64,000 nucleotides of DNA, from positions 1-64,000 of the forward strand of contig NZ_WAEL01000008.1 of assembly GCF_011742925.1 (NCBI RefSeq). The letters are read 5' to 3'. The notes under the pieces are model-generated. The model was not told the DNA's origin, did no database searches, and was given only the letters and a program-made list of their open reading frames with translations. Shown here piece after piece: positions 9,789 to 19,040 of the stretch. Both the position numbers and the translations under genes were made by a program. The stretch comes from Fibrivirga algicola (lineage in GTDB: Bacteria > Bacteroidota > Bacteroidia > Cytophagales > Spirosomataceae). Every line of letters starts with the position of its first letter. The first letter of the stretch is position 1.

Positions 9789-10997
9789 TTACAAAAACAC
9801 GTAGGTTAACGATAGGGCTGGCCGCAATGACAGGGTCAGGTCTGTGCTACGGCGCGAATCATCGTTTTGCTTGGTATCACTCCAATCAGAACCGATTCCG
9901 CCAATTTCTCCTTCCACGATGAAGCGCGTACCCAGCAAATAAGCCAGTCCGCCGCTTAACCGCCAGTTGTACCCAGTGGCGTTCGAGGCAATGGCCCCGC
10001 CTCCCGAAATCGCTTCGCTACGCCAGCCAACCCGACCCGCTACGTACGGACCAAATTGTGTCTTCGACAGGTATTTTTTGGCAAAAGGCTCCACGCCAAT
10101 CGATTTAGTTAGTACAGTAGCCGTCTGAAAGTCGGTGGCTGATCGATTGAACTCATTGGTCAATTCCTGCTGACGTACTGGCACTGCTACGCCTATTACC
10201 CAGCGTTTTCCTGGCATATACCCCACCGACGGGCTGACCGTAAACTGCTTCGTTATTTGCCGCTGCACAGTAGTTAAGCGATCACTGCCGGAGATTAATT
10301 GTTGGCGGTTCGTGGTCAGTTCGAACCCACCACTAAGCAGCCAGTTGCCAGTCAGTAACTGGCTCGGCGTCTGCTTTGAGGTGATGATAGCCCGCTTGGT
10401 TTTTACGTCGGTCAGCAAAACCAATCCCAGATTTAGGTTGGTAAATGAGACCGGAAACAGACCCGACCGCGTGCTCAATTCAAGCCCCCAGCGAGTATCA
10501 ATGGCATAGAACAGGCCCGCCTGAAATTCGGGGCTAAACCCCCATTGCGTTGATTCCTGCTCGGAAAGGCGTTGCTGCGTATTAGTTGTCAGCAGCCGAT
10601 TGCGCCCGTAAGTGACCGCCAGCCCGCCGCCAACGTACCCACGCAATGCATTGAGACCCCAGAATCGCCGGATAAATGGAGTTGCGCCGAAGGTTGTTTC
10701 CCGTGAATCGCTGATGGCGTCGAAGTTGAAGCCCTGCTGTGATTGGATACGGGTGCGCACCAGTCGCAAATCAGCGCCGACCATCAGATTATCCCGAATG
10801 AACGTTCCCTGCGTCAACGTTCCGTTGATGCTCATGCGATCTTCTTTGTTTTGAAAAAGATCGGTACTGCCTTGTTGCCAACCCACACTACCCGACAGCC
10901 AGCCCACACCCTGTTCTGTCTGTGCCAGTGCGGATTGAATACCATTTGCCTGACAAATCAAGAAGACAAGCCCGGCTAAACGTAGAGAAATGCTCAT
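9789..10997 (-). CDS. Outer-membrane beta-barrel protein with two internal repeats (paralogue of previous)
   Basis: The 402-residue protein has a signal peptide (LAGLVFLICQANGIQSALAQ). As in its neighbour, a small-barrel module appears twice. The first copy has TLTQGTFIRDNLMVGADL and LRGYVGGGLAVTYG; the second begins GNWLLSGGFELTTN and has FGPYVAGRVGWRSE and a terminal Leu-Thr-Tyr-Val-Phe-Leu strand. A C-terminal aromatic residue is typical of outer-membrane barrels. The 90-base gap to the downstream barrel gene and the shared orientation suggest an origin by duplication and perhaps co-expression. No substrate or partner is evident. Confidence 0.8.
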   Translation of the reverse strand: MSISLRLAGLVFLICQANGIQSALAQTEQGVGWLSGSVGWQQGSTDLFQNKEDRMSINGTLTQGTFIRDNLMVGADLRLVRTRIQSQQGFNFDAISDSRETTFGATPFIRRFWGLNALRGYVGGGLAVTYGRNRLLTTNTQQRLSEQESTQWGFSPEFQAGLFYAIDTRWGLELSTRSGLFPVSFTNLNLGLVLLTDVKTKRAIITSKQTPSQLLTGNWLLSGGFELTTNRQQLISGSDRLTTVQRQITKQFTVSPSVGYMPGKRWVIGVAVPVRQQELTNEFNRSATDFQTATVLTKSIGVEPFAKKYLSKTQFGPYVAGRVGWRSEAISGGGAIASNATGYNWRLSGGLAYLLGTRFIVEGEIGGIGSDWSDTKQNDDSRRSTDLTLSLRPALSLTYVFL

Positions 10998-11040
10998 AGT
11001 CCAGTTCGTTGAGTTTGTATAAAGCGTACTGGTACAACGA

Positions 11041-11075
11041 AAAACCCCGGACAGTTATACACCATCCGGGGTTTT
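11041..11075 (-). terminator. clpC terminator hairpin
   Basis: AAAACCCCGGA and its exact complement TCCGGGGTTTT flank a 13-base loop, 21 bases past the clpC stop. Read on the minus strand, the stem runs into a T stretch, giving a classical intrinsic terminator. It separates clpC from the downstream barrel genes. Confidence 0.8.
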
Positions 11076-11096
11076 GTTTATGAAACGGGAAACCGA

Positions 11097-13631
11097 TTAC
11101 TCAGTTACAGCTTCTGGCTTTTTCACCGTAATTGTCAGTGACTCACCCTCTCCGCTATAATCGGCCAGGATCACATCGCCATCTTTCAGCTCTCCTTTCA
11201 GGATCTCTTCAGCGACGGGATCTTCCAGGTAGCGCTGGATAGCGCGGGCCAACGGACGGGCACCATACTGAGGGTCGTAGCCTTTCTCAGCCAGGAAGTC
11301 TTTCGCCTTCTCAGTGAGTTCAACATTGTAACCCAGGTTCAGTACGCGACCCAGCAGTTTGCCAAGCATCAGATCAATGATGTGGTGGATGTCTTCGCGC
11401 TGCAGTGAGTTGAAGACGATCACGTCATCGAGACGGTTCAGGAACTCCGGTGAGAACGCTTTCTTGAGGGCCGACTGAATGGTAGCCTTCATGATGTCGT
11501 CCTGGCTTTCGGCCGAGCGTTTCGACGCAAAACCAATACCGGCACCAAAGTCTTTCAGATCACGTACCCCGATGTTTGACGTCATGATGATGATCGTGTT
11601 CCGGAAGTCGACACGGCGACCCAGACCATCGGTCAGGATACCATCATCAAGCACCTGCAACAGGATGTTGAACACATCTGGGTGCGCTTTTTCGATCTCA
11701 TCAAGCAGTACCACCGAGTACGGCTTCCGACGAATCTTCTCGGTCAACTGACCGCCTTCTTCGTACCCTACATAACCCGGAGGTGCACCAACCAGTCGCG
11801 ATACGCTAAATTTCTCCATGTACTCCGACATGTCGATCCGAACCAGCGAATCTTCTTTGTCGAACAGGTACGTTGCCAGCACTTTTGCCAGCTCAGTCTT
11901 ACCTACACCCGTTGGGCCCAGGAAGATAAACGAACCAATTGGTTTCTTGGGATCTTTCAAACCAACGCGGGTACGTTGAATGGCTTTCACGAGTTTGTCG
12001 ATCGCCGACTGCTGCCCGATAACTTTGCCCTTCAGTTCGTCGCCCATCCGAACGAGTTTCTTGCCCTCGTCATTGGATACGCTTGTTACGGGGATACCGG
12101 TCATCATGGCCACCACTTCGGCCACGTTTTCTTCGGTTACAGTGTAGCGGCGCTTCTTGGTATCTTCTTCCCAAGCTTGCTTGGCCCGATCCAGTTGGTC
12201 GATCAGGCGCTTTTCCTTATCACGGAGTTGAGCGGCCTCTTCGTACTTCTGGCTCTTCACCACCTGATTTTTTTCCTTCTTGATATTCTCGATCGACTCT
12301 TCGAGTTTCAGAATATCTTCAGGAACGGTGATGTTGCTGATGTGTACCCGAGCACCTACTTCGTCCATTACGTCGATGGCTTTATCGGGCAGGAAGCGGT
12401 CAGAGATATAACGCTCCGACAGTTTCACAGATGCCTCAATTGCCTCCGGCGTATAATTTACGTGGTGGTGATCTTCGTACTTATCCTTAATGTTATTCAG
12501 GATCTCGATGGTTTCGTCAATCGACGTGGCATCGACCATTACCATCTGAAAACGACGGGCCAAAGCACCATCTTTCTCAATATACTGACGGTATTCGTCG
12601 AGCGTAGTAGCCCCGATGCATTGAATGTCGCCACGGGCCAACGCCGGCTTGAACATGTTCGAGGCATCGAGTGAGCCAGAGGCACCACCCGCACCCACGA
12701 TCGTGTGCAACTCATCGATAAATAGAATCACCTCGGGCGATTTTTCCAACTCGTTCATTACGGCTTTCATCCGCTCTTCGAACTGACCCCGGTATTTTGT
12801 ACCGGCAACCAGTGAGGCGAGATCAAGCGTAACAACGCGCTTGCCAAAGAGTACCCGTGATACTTTTTTCTGTACGATCCGCAACGCAAGACCTTCAGCG
12901 ATGGCAGTTTTACCAACACCAGGCTCACCAATCAGGATCGGGTTATTTTTCTTGCGGCGGCTCAGGATTTGGGCCACGCGTTCGATTTCTTTTTCACGAC
13001 CAACAATCGGGTCGAGTTTGCCTACTTCGGCGAGTTTGGTGAGATCACGGCCAAAGTTGTCGAGTACAGGTGTACGCGATTTCTCTGAACCCTTTTCTTT
13101 GCCCTGCCCGGTGCCGCTACCACCACCGCCGAACATGCCGCGCGAAGCGTCATCGTCGTCGTCGGTATCGTGCGCCATATTGGGCTGAGTTCCGGTTGAT
13201 TGATATTCCAGCATCTCCTTAATCACTTCGTAGTTGACGTTGAATTTGTGCAGAATCTGCGTGGCAACGTTGTCTTCGTCGCGCAGAATCGACAGCAACA
13301 GATGTTCTGTGCCGATCAGCGGGCTCTTGAAAATCTTCGCTTCTAAGTACGTAATCTTCAGGGTTTTCTCCGACTGACGGGTCAGGGGGATATTGGCCAG
13401 ATTTTTAACGTTATTGGTTGCGGTTCCTTTCGTGGCTTGCTCGATGGTGATGCGCAGTTCGTCGAGTGAAATCGACAGTTTTTTAAGCAGCCCCACCGCC
13501 ACGCCTTCGCCCTCGCGAATCATGCCCAGCAGCAAGTGTTCGGTGCCGATGTAATCGTGACCGAGCCGCAAAGCCTCTTCCCGGCTAAGGGAGATGACTT
13601 CTTTTACGCGGTTTGAGAATTTTGCTTCCAT
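11097..13631 (-). CDS. clpC: ATP-dependent Clp protease ATPase subunit ClpC
   Basis: The 844-residue AAA+ unfoldase has the full ClpC layout. Two Clp_N repeats lie at about residues 1-150 ([15 protein letters not shown] and [14 protein letters not shown]). The first ATPase domain has Walker [10 protein letters not shown] and Walker [14 protein letters not shown]-like middle segment ([16 protein letters not shown]) follows, then the second ATPase domain with Walker [10 protein letters not shown] and [13 protein letters not shown]. The middle domain marks it as ClpC rather than ClpA or ClpB. It unfolds proteins for ClpP, which is not in this window. An Asp-rich and Gly-rich linker ([17 protein letters not shown]) joins the N-domain to the first ATPase domain. 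Transcribed alone, with its own terminator. Confidence 0.97.
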   Translation of the reverse strand: MEAKFSNRVKEVISLSREEALRLGHDYIGTEHLLLGMIREGEGVAVGLLKKLSISLDELRITIEQATKGTATNNVKNLANIPLTRQSEKTLKITYLEAKIFKSPLIGTEHLLLSILRDEDNVATQILHKFNVNYEVIKEMLEYQSTGTQPNMAHDTDDDDDASRGMFGGGGSGTGQGKEKGSEKSRTPVLDNFGRDLTKLAEVGKLDPIVGREKEIERVAQILSRRKKNNPILIGEPGVGKTAIAEGLALRIVQKKVSRVLFGKRVVTLDLASLVAGTKYRGQFEERMKAVMNELEKSPEVILFIDELHTIVGAGGASGSLDASNMFKPALARGDIQCIGATTLDEYRQYIEKDGALARRFQMVMVDATSIDETIEILNNIKDKYEDHHHVNYTPEAIEASVKLSERYISDRFLPDKAIDVMDEVGARVHISNITVPEDILKLEESIENIKKEKNQVVKSQKYEEAAQLRDKEKRLIDQLDRAKQAWEEDTKKRRYTVTEENVAEVVAMMTGIPVTSVSNDEGKKLVRMGDELKGKVIGQQSAIDKLVKAIQRTRVGLKDPKKPIGSFIFLGPTGVGKTELAKVLATYLFDKEDSLVRIDMSEYMEKFSVSRLVGAPPGYVGYEEGGQLTEKIRRKPYSVVLLDEIEKAHPDVFNILLQVLDDGILTDGLGRRVDFRNTIIIMTSNIGVRDLKDFGAGIGFASKRSAESQDDIMKATIQSALKKAFSPEFLNRLDDVIVFNSLQREDIHHIIDLMLGKLLGRVLNLGYNVELTEKAKDFLAEKGYDPQYGARPLARAIQRYLEDPVAEEILKGELKDGDVILADYSGEGESLTITVKKPEAVTE

Positions 13632-13805
13632 TCGCTTGGGGTTCCTAATCGTATTAGCGTCTTACTGAAATAACGTATTTTAATTTGGGTTTGTTCAGGC
13701 TAGGCCAATGAGTGAAAAAGATAAAGTATGAATAAGCGAAGAAGCTCTGCTTGTCAGGCAAGAAGGCCAAAAGAATGGTCTTTCGCTCCTCTAGTATTCG
13801 TCTCT

Positions 13806-14441
13806 TTAACTCAATGTCGTCTGCATAAACATCAAATCCAGTACACTCAGGTTTGGTACAAATTCAGCACCAAAGTTCTGCTGATAGGCCGGTATTGGAC
13901 CAAACAGTCCAATTTCGGCTTGCCGGCCTGGATCAAGGCGGGAACGGGCGTCAAAAACGCCGATTGGCGGTGTTTTTTCATACCATTCTGTCAGGTTAAT
14001 CGGGGTATTGATACGTAACCATTTCCGACAGAATGTCAGCAATGACCAATTTAAGTCGAATAAAAAGGGCAGACGCTGGTGTAAAATATGTTCTACTTCC
14101 GGCATCAGGTACTCAAAATACGGGGATTTAGCGTAGGCCGATTGCAAACAGCGTAGATGCCGATCCATCCAGGGCTGGCCGTAATCAATCTGAACTTCAC
14201 GTATTGGCTGTCGGCGTGAGCCAGCCAACACAGGCACCGTTAAACAATCTATTTTATTGCTCGTCAGAACGTAGCAACGGTTGCGGTAGCTTTGCTTTTG
14301 GTAGTTTTCGTGCGCTTCAATCAGCACCTCGTCGGCGAGTACCATCCCTCGCATCACGTCGAGGCAAGGCAGGTAGTGCAGATCGATTAGTAAGGTATAT
14401 GGCGGGGTTATCAAGTGGTTTGGACTAATTCGATTTACCAA
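13806..14441 (-). CDS. WbqC-like family protein
   Basis: The 211-residue protein resembles WbqC-family proteins in its early hydrophobic strand followed by LHYLPCLDVMRGM, the phrase HENYQKQSYRNRCYV (compare ENYQKRSYRNR in the family), LTVPVLAG, and the later QPWMDRHLRCLQSAYAKSPYFEYL. WbqC proteins occur in O-antigen and surface glycan loci and are probably involved in sugar modification, but their reaction is poorly defined. Here no glycan genes are adjacent, and in several Bacteroidota the family is a lone gene. An early start (MVNRISPNHL) adds about 15 residues beyond the usual N-terminus. Confidence 0.8.
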   Translation of the reverse strand: MVNRISPNHLITPPYTLLIDLHYLPCLDVMRGMVLADEVLIEAHENYQKQSYRNRCYVLTSNKIDCLTVPVLAGSRRQPIREVQIDYGQPWMDRHLRCLQSAYAKSPYFEYLMPEVEHILHQRLPFLFDLNWSLLTFCRKWLRINTPINLTEWYEKTPPIGVFDARSRLDPGRQAEIGLFGPIPAYQQNFGAEFVPNLSVLDLMFMQTTLS

Positions 14442-14565
14442 CTAACGAAAAAATTGGATTCACTCAAGTATACAGACCATTTTTTAATTCTTAACGTTGT
14501 AATCATTGCACAATAATAAGATTTAACAAAATTATTTTCATACAGCATAAACGTACCATTCCTTG

Positions 14566-14573
14566 TAGTTTTG
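14566..14573 (+). promoter_or_regulatory. Bacteroidota -7 promoter box (TAnnTTTG)
   Basis: TAGTTTTG fits the TAnnTTTG -7 consensus and lies 23 bases before the CocE-family ATG in an AT-rich leader. No clear TTG -33 element is seen at the right distance, so the call is tentative. Confidence 0.4.
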
Positions 14574-14596
14574 CTGGCTTAACACCTACATATTTC

Positions 14597-16558
14597 ATGA
14601 CTCTCCGTTACCTTACCGTGCTGGCCTGTTGCTGTTTCGCTAGCACGCTCGTTGCCCAAACCGTACCTGATACAGCCTTTGTCCGCACAAACTACACAAA
14701 GATCGACCGGCAGATTCCGATGCGCGACGGCACCAAACTATATACGGTCATTTATGTACCGAAGGATGCGTCGCCGACCAACCGGTATCCATTTCTGATG
14801 GAACGGACTCCATACTCCGCCAGCCCCTATGGCGAAACAAACTACCCAAAGCAAGGACCAGGTCCATCAGTTGAGCTTTCGCAGGAAAAATTCATTTTCG
14901 TGAATCAGGATGTACGCGGCCGGTACATGAGCGAAGGTCAGTTTGAGGAAATGACCCCGGCAGTGAAAGGCCTAACCCCGTCACCCCATCAGATGCCTCG
15001 TCCAGCTCGCTCGGCTCGGAAAGCAAGCGGAGCAACCAACGTATCTGCTGGCCCAACCGACGAAAGCACCGACACGTACGATACGGTTGAGTGGCTGCTC
15101 AAGAACGTACCTGATAACAATGGCCGTGTGGGTATTATGGGCATCTCCTATCCCGGTTTCTACGCCACGGCCGCTCTGCCAAACGCGCACCCGGCTATCA
15201 AGGCCGTATCGCCACAAGCACCGGTCACCGACGAGTTTATAGGCGACGATGCCCGCCACAATGGCGCGTTTTTCCTGCTCGACAATTTCACGTTCATGAA
15301 TTACTTCGATGCTCCCCGCAAAGGGCCCGTGGAGGATTACCCGGAAGTATTCAGCTACAAGGCAAAAGATGCCTACCAGTTTTTCCTGCAACTAGGTCCG
15401 TTAAAGAATGCGAATGGACCGGCTTATTACAACAACAAAGGCAAAATCTGGAATGAGTACTTGGCCCACGAAACCTACGATGCCTACTGGCAGACCCGTG
15501 ATATTCGGCGGCACTTGGGCCAGATACGTCCCGGCGCAACCCCACCAGCTACACTCGTGGTAGGCGGCTGGTACGATGCCGAAGATTTATTTGGAGCCCT
15601 GAACACCTATCAAACGCTGGAGAAGAATGCCAATAACCGAAACCAGCTGGTAATGGGCCCCTGGACACATGGAGCCTGGGCACGACGCGAGTGGACAGGT
15701 TTCGGTGATTTCCAGTTTGGCAGTAACACCGCCAAAGCGTACCGCGATTCGGTCGAAACACCGTTCTTCCTGTTTCACCTGAAAGACAAAGGCCGCTACG
15801 TACCTGCCGAAGCACGGATGTTTGATACGGGTGCCAATCAATGGCGTACCTTCGAAACCTGGCCTCCTAAAGCCGCTGCGGCGCAATCATTTTTCCTGGC
15901 GGGCAATCTGCTAACGCCCGCTAGTGCCGGGCAGGCTCTACCAGTCGAATACACGAGCGATCCAGCCAAACCGGTTCCGTATACAGATGGCACCTGGGCG
16001 CGCCGGAACAATGCCTACATGATCGAGGACCAGCGCTTCGCTGCTCGTCGACCCGACGTTGTTGTCTTTCAAAGCGAGCCGTTACAAAATGATCTCATAC
16101 TAGCCGGGCCTATCAGCATCGATTTACGGGTCACCATGACCGGCACCGATGCCGATTTTATCGTTAAACTCATCGATGTATTGCCTGACACGACAACCAA
16201 CAGAACTGTTGGAACGGCTAGTCCAACCACAACTGGTTCGAAAAACGTCACGTTGGGCGGTTACCAACGACTGGTTCGGGGTGATGTGATGCGGGGCAAA
16301 TTCCGCAAGTCAATGGAAAAACCCGAAGCGTTTGTGCCGGGTCAGCCTACACCCGTAACATTTACACTCAACGACGCCCTGCACACCTTCAAGAAGGGGC
16401 ACCGGTTGATGGTTCAAGTACAGTCAACATGGTTTCCGCTCGTTGATCGCAATCCACAAACGTTCGTGAACATCAGCACTGCAAGCGACGGCGATTTCCA
16501 GAAAAATACAATTCAACTGAGCCCGGATTCGTCGGTAAAATTGACCCTGTTGAAGTAG
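14597..16558 (+). CDS. Secreted CocE/NonD-family (X-Pro dipeptidyl peptidase S15-type) hydrolase
   Basis: The 653-residue protein has a signal peptide (LTVLACCCFASTLVAQ). The alpha/beta hydrolase domain has nucleophile Ser184 in MGISYPGFYA, an Asp in GGWYDAEDLFG and a His in GPWTHGAWAR, a complete triad. The last ~200 residues form the jelly-roll PepX C-terminal domain (DLRVTMTGTDADFIVKLIDV). The family includes glutaryl-7-ACA acylases, cocaine esterase and X-Pro peptidases, so the substrate is an ester or amide of unknown kind. Odd: compared with close relatives there is an extra basic, Pro/Ala/Arg-rich loop at about residues 121-152, just before DESTDTYDT. It ends in a terminator shared with lspA. 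Confidence 0.9.
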   Translation: MTLRYLTVLACCCFASTLVAQTVPDTAFVRTNYTKIDRQIPMRDGTKLYTVIYVPKDASPTNRYPFLMERTPYSASPYGETNYPKQGPGPSVELSQEKFIFVNQDVRGRYMSEGQFEEMTPAVKGLTPSPHQMPRPARSARKASGATNVSAGPTDESTDTYDTVEWLLKNVPDNNGRVGIMGISYPGFYATAALPNAHPAIKAVSPQAPVTDEFIGDDARHNGAFFLLDNFTFMNYFDAPRKGPVEDYPEVFSYKAKDAYQFFLQLGPLKNANGPAYYNNKGKIWNEYLAHETYDAYWQTRDIRRHLGQIRPGATPPATLVVGGWYDAEDLFGALNTYQTLEKNANNRNQLVMGPWTHGAWARREWTGFGDFQFGSNTAKAYRDSVETPFFLFHLKDKGRYVPAEARMFDTGANQWRTFETWPPKAAAAQSFFLAGNLLTPASAGQALPVEYTSDPAKPVPYTDGTWARRNNAYMIEDQRFAARRPDVVVFQSEPLQNDLILAGPISIDLRVTMTGTDADFIVKLIDVLPDTTTNRTVGTASPTTTGSKNVTLGGYQRLVRGDVMRGKFRKSMEKPEAFVPGQPTPVTFTLNDALHTFKKGHRLMVQVQSTWFPLVDRNPQTFVNISTASDGDFQKNTIQLSPDSSVKLTLLK

Positions 16559-16575
16559 AACTAGCCGAAAAACAA

Positions 16576-16613
16576 AAAAGAGGGTCATCACCACATGGTA
16601 ATGACCCTCTTTT
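16576..16613. terminator. Bidirectional terminator between convergent genes
   Basis: AAAAGAGGGTCAT and its exact complement flank a 12-base loop that can itself pair (ACC/GGT). A-rich and T-rich flanks on both sides suit termination in both directions, between the CocE-family gene and lspA. Confidence 0.8.
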
Positions 16614-16628
16614 GATTGCTTGAACTCG

Positions 16629-17429
16629 TTACGTCTCTTTCTCTTTCAGCGGCTCGTCGGAAACCGGAAAAGGCTTATCGACTGGTTCCGGTTCAGTTCC
16701 CTCCCGGTCTATCAACTCTGTTGTGGCATTCTCCTGAGTAGTCGATTCTGTTGTATTTACACCAAGTTCCTCACTAACTTCCGCCATTGGCAGTACAGAA
16801 GCGTTGGTCGCATCGGGGTCATCTGGCAGTAATCCTTCGCGTTCAGCCTGCAACTGGTAAAAACGGCGCTGGAAGAATAAAATTAAGCATACGCCAACGA
16901 AAATGCAGGAATCGGCGAAGTTGAAGATGGGCATAGAGAAGTAGCTGCCGCCCCAGATTGGAATCCAGCGTGGTAGGATTCCCTCCCACAGATCAAAGAA
17001 AATAAAGTCGATTACTTGTCCATGAAACCAGGGGGTTGGTGCGCCGAAGGGAGCGTTGTGAAGATAAACCCCATAAAACGTACTATCGATCACGTTGCCA
17101 ATGGCACCGGCCAAAATCAGCGCCATCGCATAAAGCAAGCCATTTGGTGCGCCGTGTTTTGCCAGATAGACCAGGTACCAGCCAATACCGACCATGGCAA
17201 ACAAGCGGAAGATACTCAGGACTAATTTTCCATATTGATGGTTCAACTCCATCCCAAACGCCATGCCGGGGTTCAGCACATACTGGAACTTGAACCAATC
17301 GCCAATGATGTTGATCGGCATGTACAAATGTTCCTGCATGTACTGCAGAATCCAAAGTTTCGACGCCTGATCAATACCAATCAGCAATAACGCCAGCAAA
17401 AAAAAACGAATGGGATTTTTCTGAATCAT
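16629..17429 (-). CDS. lspA: Lipoprotein signal peptidase (signal peptidase II) with long acidic tail
   Basis: Starting at ATG 17429 (MIQKNPIRFFLLALLLIG) the protein has 266 residues. A frame open upstream to 17519 runs through a hairpin repeat and is unlikely to be translated. The hydrophobic segments and the motifs IDQASK near the N-terminus, GNVIDSTFYG, and FNFADSCIFVG carry the two catalytic aspartates of LspA, which cleaves prolipoproteins in the inner membrane after lipid attachment. Typical LspA has about 160-200 residues. Here a roughly 70-residue hydrophilic, Glu/Thr/Pro-rich tail (from about AEREGLLPDD onward) follows the last membrane helix and is presumably disordered. Confidence 0.92.
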   Translation of the reverse strand: MIQKNPIRFFLLALLLIGIDQASKLWILQYMQEHLYMPINIIGDWFKFQYVLNPGMAFGMELNHQYGKLVLSIFRLFAMVGIGWYLVYLAKHGAPNGLLYAMALILAGAIGNVIDSTFYGVYLHNAPFGAPTPWFHGQVIDFIFFDLWEGILPRWIPIWGGSYFSMPIFNFADSCIFVGVCLILFFQRRFYQLQAEREGLLPDDPDATNASVLPMAEVSEELGVNTTESTTQENATTELIDREGTEPEPVDKPFPVSDEPLKEKET

Positions 17430-17435
17430 ACAAAA

Positions 17436-17536
17436 AGGTTTGAGGTCTGATGTTTGACATTTGACGTTACGATGCTGCTTTTCAGGACTTTCCTTAAGCA
17501 GCGCAACCTCAAACCTCAAACTCCAAACCTCAAACT
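17436..17536. repeat. Nested inverted repeat with CAAACCTCAAACT copies
   Basis: Outer arms AGGTTTGAGGT (17436-17446) and ACCTCAAACCT (17506-17516) enclose inner arms GCTGCTT (17474-17480) and AAGCAGC (17496-17502). The right side carries AAACCTCAAACT twice in tandem (17511-17522 and 17525-17536). The 13-mer CAAACCTCAAACT also ends the hairpin element at 29677-29776, suggesting a dispersed repeat family. It lies between proline dehydrogenase and lspA. Confidence 0.7.
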
Positions 17537-17538
17537 GG

Positions 17539-18786
17539 TTATTTACAACCTTTACGGCGCTCGAGCTCGCTTTTTACGAGGGTAAACTCGCGGCTGCTTT
17601 GGCCGGCTATTGATTTATTTTCTTCAGCCCGGCGGAACAGATAAGGCATCACCGCTTCGACTGGACCGTAGGGTACATACTTCGCTACGTTGTAACCCGA
17701 GTTGGCCAGGTTATACGAGATATTGTCGCTCATACCCAGCAGTTGCGCGAAGTAGATATGCGGATCATTCGGCGCAATGGCCATCCGCTTCATCTGCGCA
17801 ATCGTATACTGACAGCTATACTCGTTGTGCGTTCCCAAACAGATCGATACTTCGTCACGGTTCGACAAGCAAAAATCGATGGCCCGGTTAAAGTCACGGT
17901 CAGTATCTTCTTTGGTTGCCTGAATCGGATCCTGGTATTCTTCCTCGTGTGAACGGATGCGCTCTTTTTCCAGGTAAGCACCGCGCACCAGCTTCGCCCC
18001 TAGGAAATAGCCCTTCTCGCGGGCCAACTCAGTAGCTTTCACCAGCTGATCGTACATTTCCCAGCGATACATCTGGTAAGTGTTGTACACAACACACTGC
18101 TCATGGTTGTAGCGGTCCATCATTTCATAGGCCAGGCAATCGATGGCATCCTGAATCCAACTTTCTTCGGCATCAATAAAGATCCGGACATGGCGGTCAT
18201 GGGCACGCTGACAAAGTACGTCAACCCGCTCCCGAACCCGGTTAAAAGCGGCCTGTTCGTCGTCTGTCAACTTGTCACCGCGTTGTACGGCTTCGAGTAA
18301 TTCAGTTTCGGCCAGACCGGTTACCTTGAATACAGAAAATGGGATGTCGGCCGATTCGCTGGCCCGTTCGATCGTGCGGAGAATTTCCAGCACAGTGCTA
18401 TCAAAGCATTTCTCATTCTCCTCACCCTCAATTGAATAATCGAGAATAGTACCCACTTGCGCGGTGTGGAGATGTAGAATCGTGTTCTCGCAATCGCGGA
18501 TGGATTCGCCTCCGCAGAACTGCTCAAAAATTGTCTTCTTGATGAGCTTTTTAATAGGAAGCTGTAGTTTCAGGGCCAGTTTTATAAAAAAAGTCCCTAC
18601 TTTTACGAGCCATCCTTGGTTCATCAACGCAAAAAGCCAGTACGTTTTTCGAAGTTTGAAATTCGACTGGGAAGAGAAGGCAATCGACGTGTCCTCAAAA
18701 GAAACCGGCAAAGCGGCATTCAGTTTTGAAGCAGCAGTCGGCTGGACGGGGGATGTGATTAGATTACTTCGGTTCGACATAGTCAA
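17539..18786 (-). CDS. Proline dehydrogenase (monofunctional)
   Basis: The 415-residue FAD enzyme oxidises proline to pyrroline-5-carboxylate at the membrane face, feeding electrons to quinone. The sequence has the TIM-barrel motifs of the family: RIFIDAEESWIQ, VYNTYQMYRW, GAKLVRGAYLEKER (substrate and FAD contacts), LGTHNE, and the C-terminal YVPYGPVEAVMPYLFRRAEEN that carries the conserved arginine pair. It has no P5C dehydrogenase domain, so the second step must be encoded elsewhere. The start at 18786 (MTMSN) could equally be 18780. It is followed by a hairpin repeat, then lspA on the same strand. Confidence 0.93.
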   Translation of the reverse strand: MTMSNRSNLITSPVQPTAASKLNAALPVSFEDTSIAFSSQSNFKLRKTYWLFALMNQGWLVKVGTFFIKLALKLQLPIKKLIKKTIFEQFCGGESIRDCENTILHLHTAQVGTILDYSIEGEENEKCFDSTVLEILRTIERASESADIPFSVFKVTGLAETELLEAVQRGDKLTDDEQAAFNRVRERVDVLCQRAHDRHVRIFIDAEESWIQDAIDCLAYEMMDRYNHEQCVVYNTYQMYRWEMYDQLVKATELAREKGYFLGAKLVRGAYLEKERIRSHEEEYQDPIQATKEDTDRDFNRAIDFCLSNRDEVSICLGTHNEYSCQYTIAQMKRMAIAPNDPHIYFAQLLGMSDNISYNLANSGYNVAKYVPYGPVEAVMPYLFRRAEENKSIAGQSSREFTLVKSELERRKGCK

Positions 18787-18974
18787 TGCGCCGTTTCCGG
18801 TGCGTTCGCCATACGGTCGTTCAGTAGCTTGACATTAACGGCCTAAATATAAACGTATTTTGGGCCAAAAAAGGTTTTCAAGCTATCCTCTACTTTTTTT
18901 AACAGACTACTAATCGTACAAAACTTGGGTGAGAATGAGCCCCGCAAAGGGCTTCTGCTCCTGCAAAGATACTA

Positions 18975-18982
18975 TAAATTTG
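18975..18982 (+). promoter_or_regulatory. Bacteroidota -7 promoter box (TAnnTTTG)
   Basis: TAAATTTG matches the -7 consensus, 58 bases before the DAHP synthase ATG. The -33 region reads CTTCTG rather than a clean TTG. I see no attenuator or leader peptide in the 254-base divergent gap. Confidence 0.45.
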
Positions 18983-19040
18983 CACCCGGAAATTTTACAA
19001 GCGAAATAGTAAACCTTACAACTAGCGTACACGTAACCTC

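Noticed and set aside
11682-12674. 330-codon open frame opposite clpC
   Set aside because: It is a shadow of the highly conserved ClpC frame, with no family features and no start context.
17430-17519. N-terminal extension of LspA from an alternative start
   Set aside because: The extension is translated hairpin repeat with no signal or conservation; the ATG at 17429 starts the expected first membrane helix.
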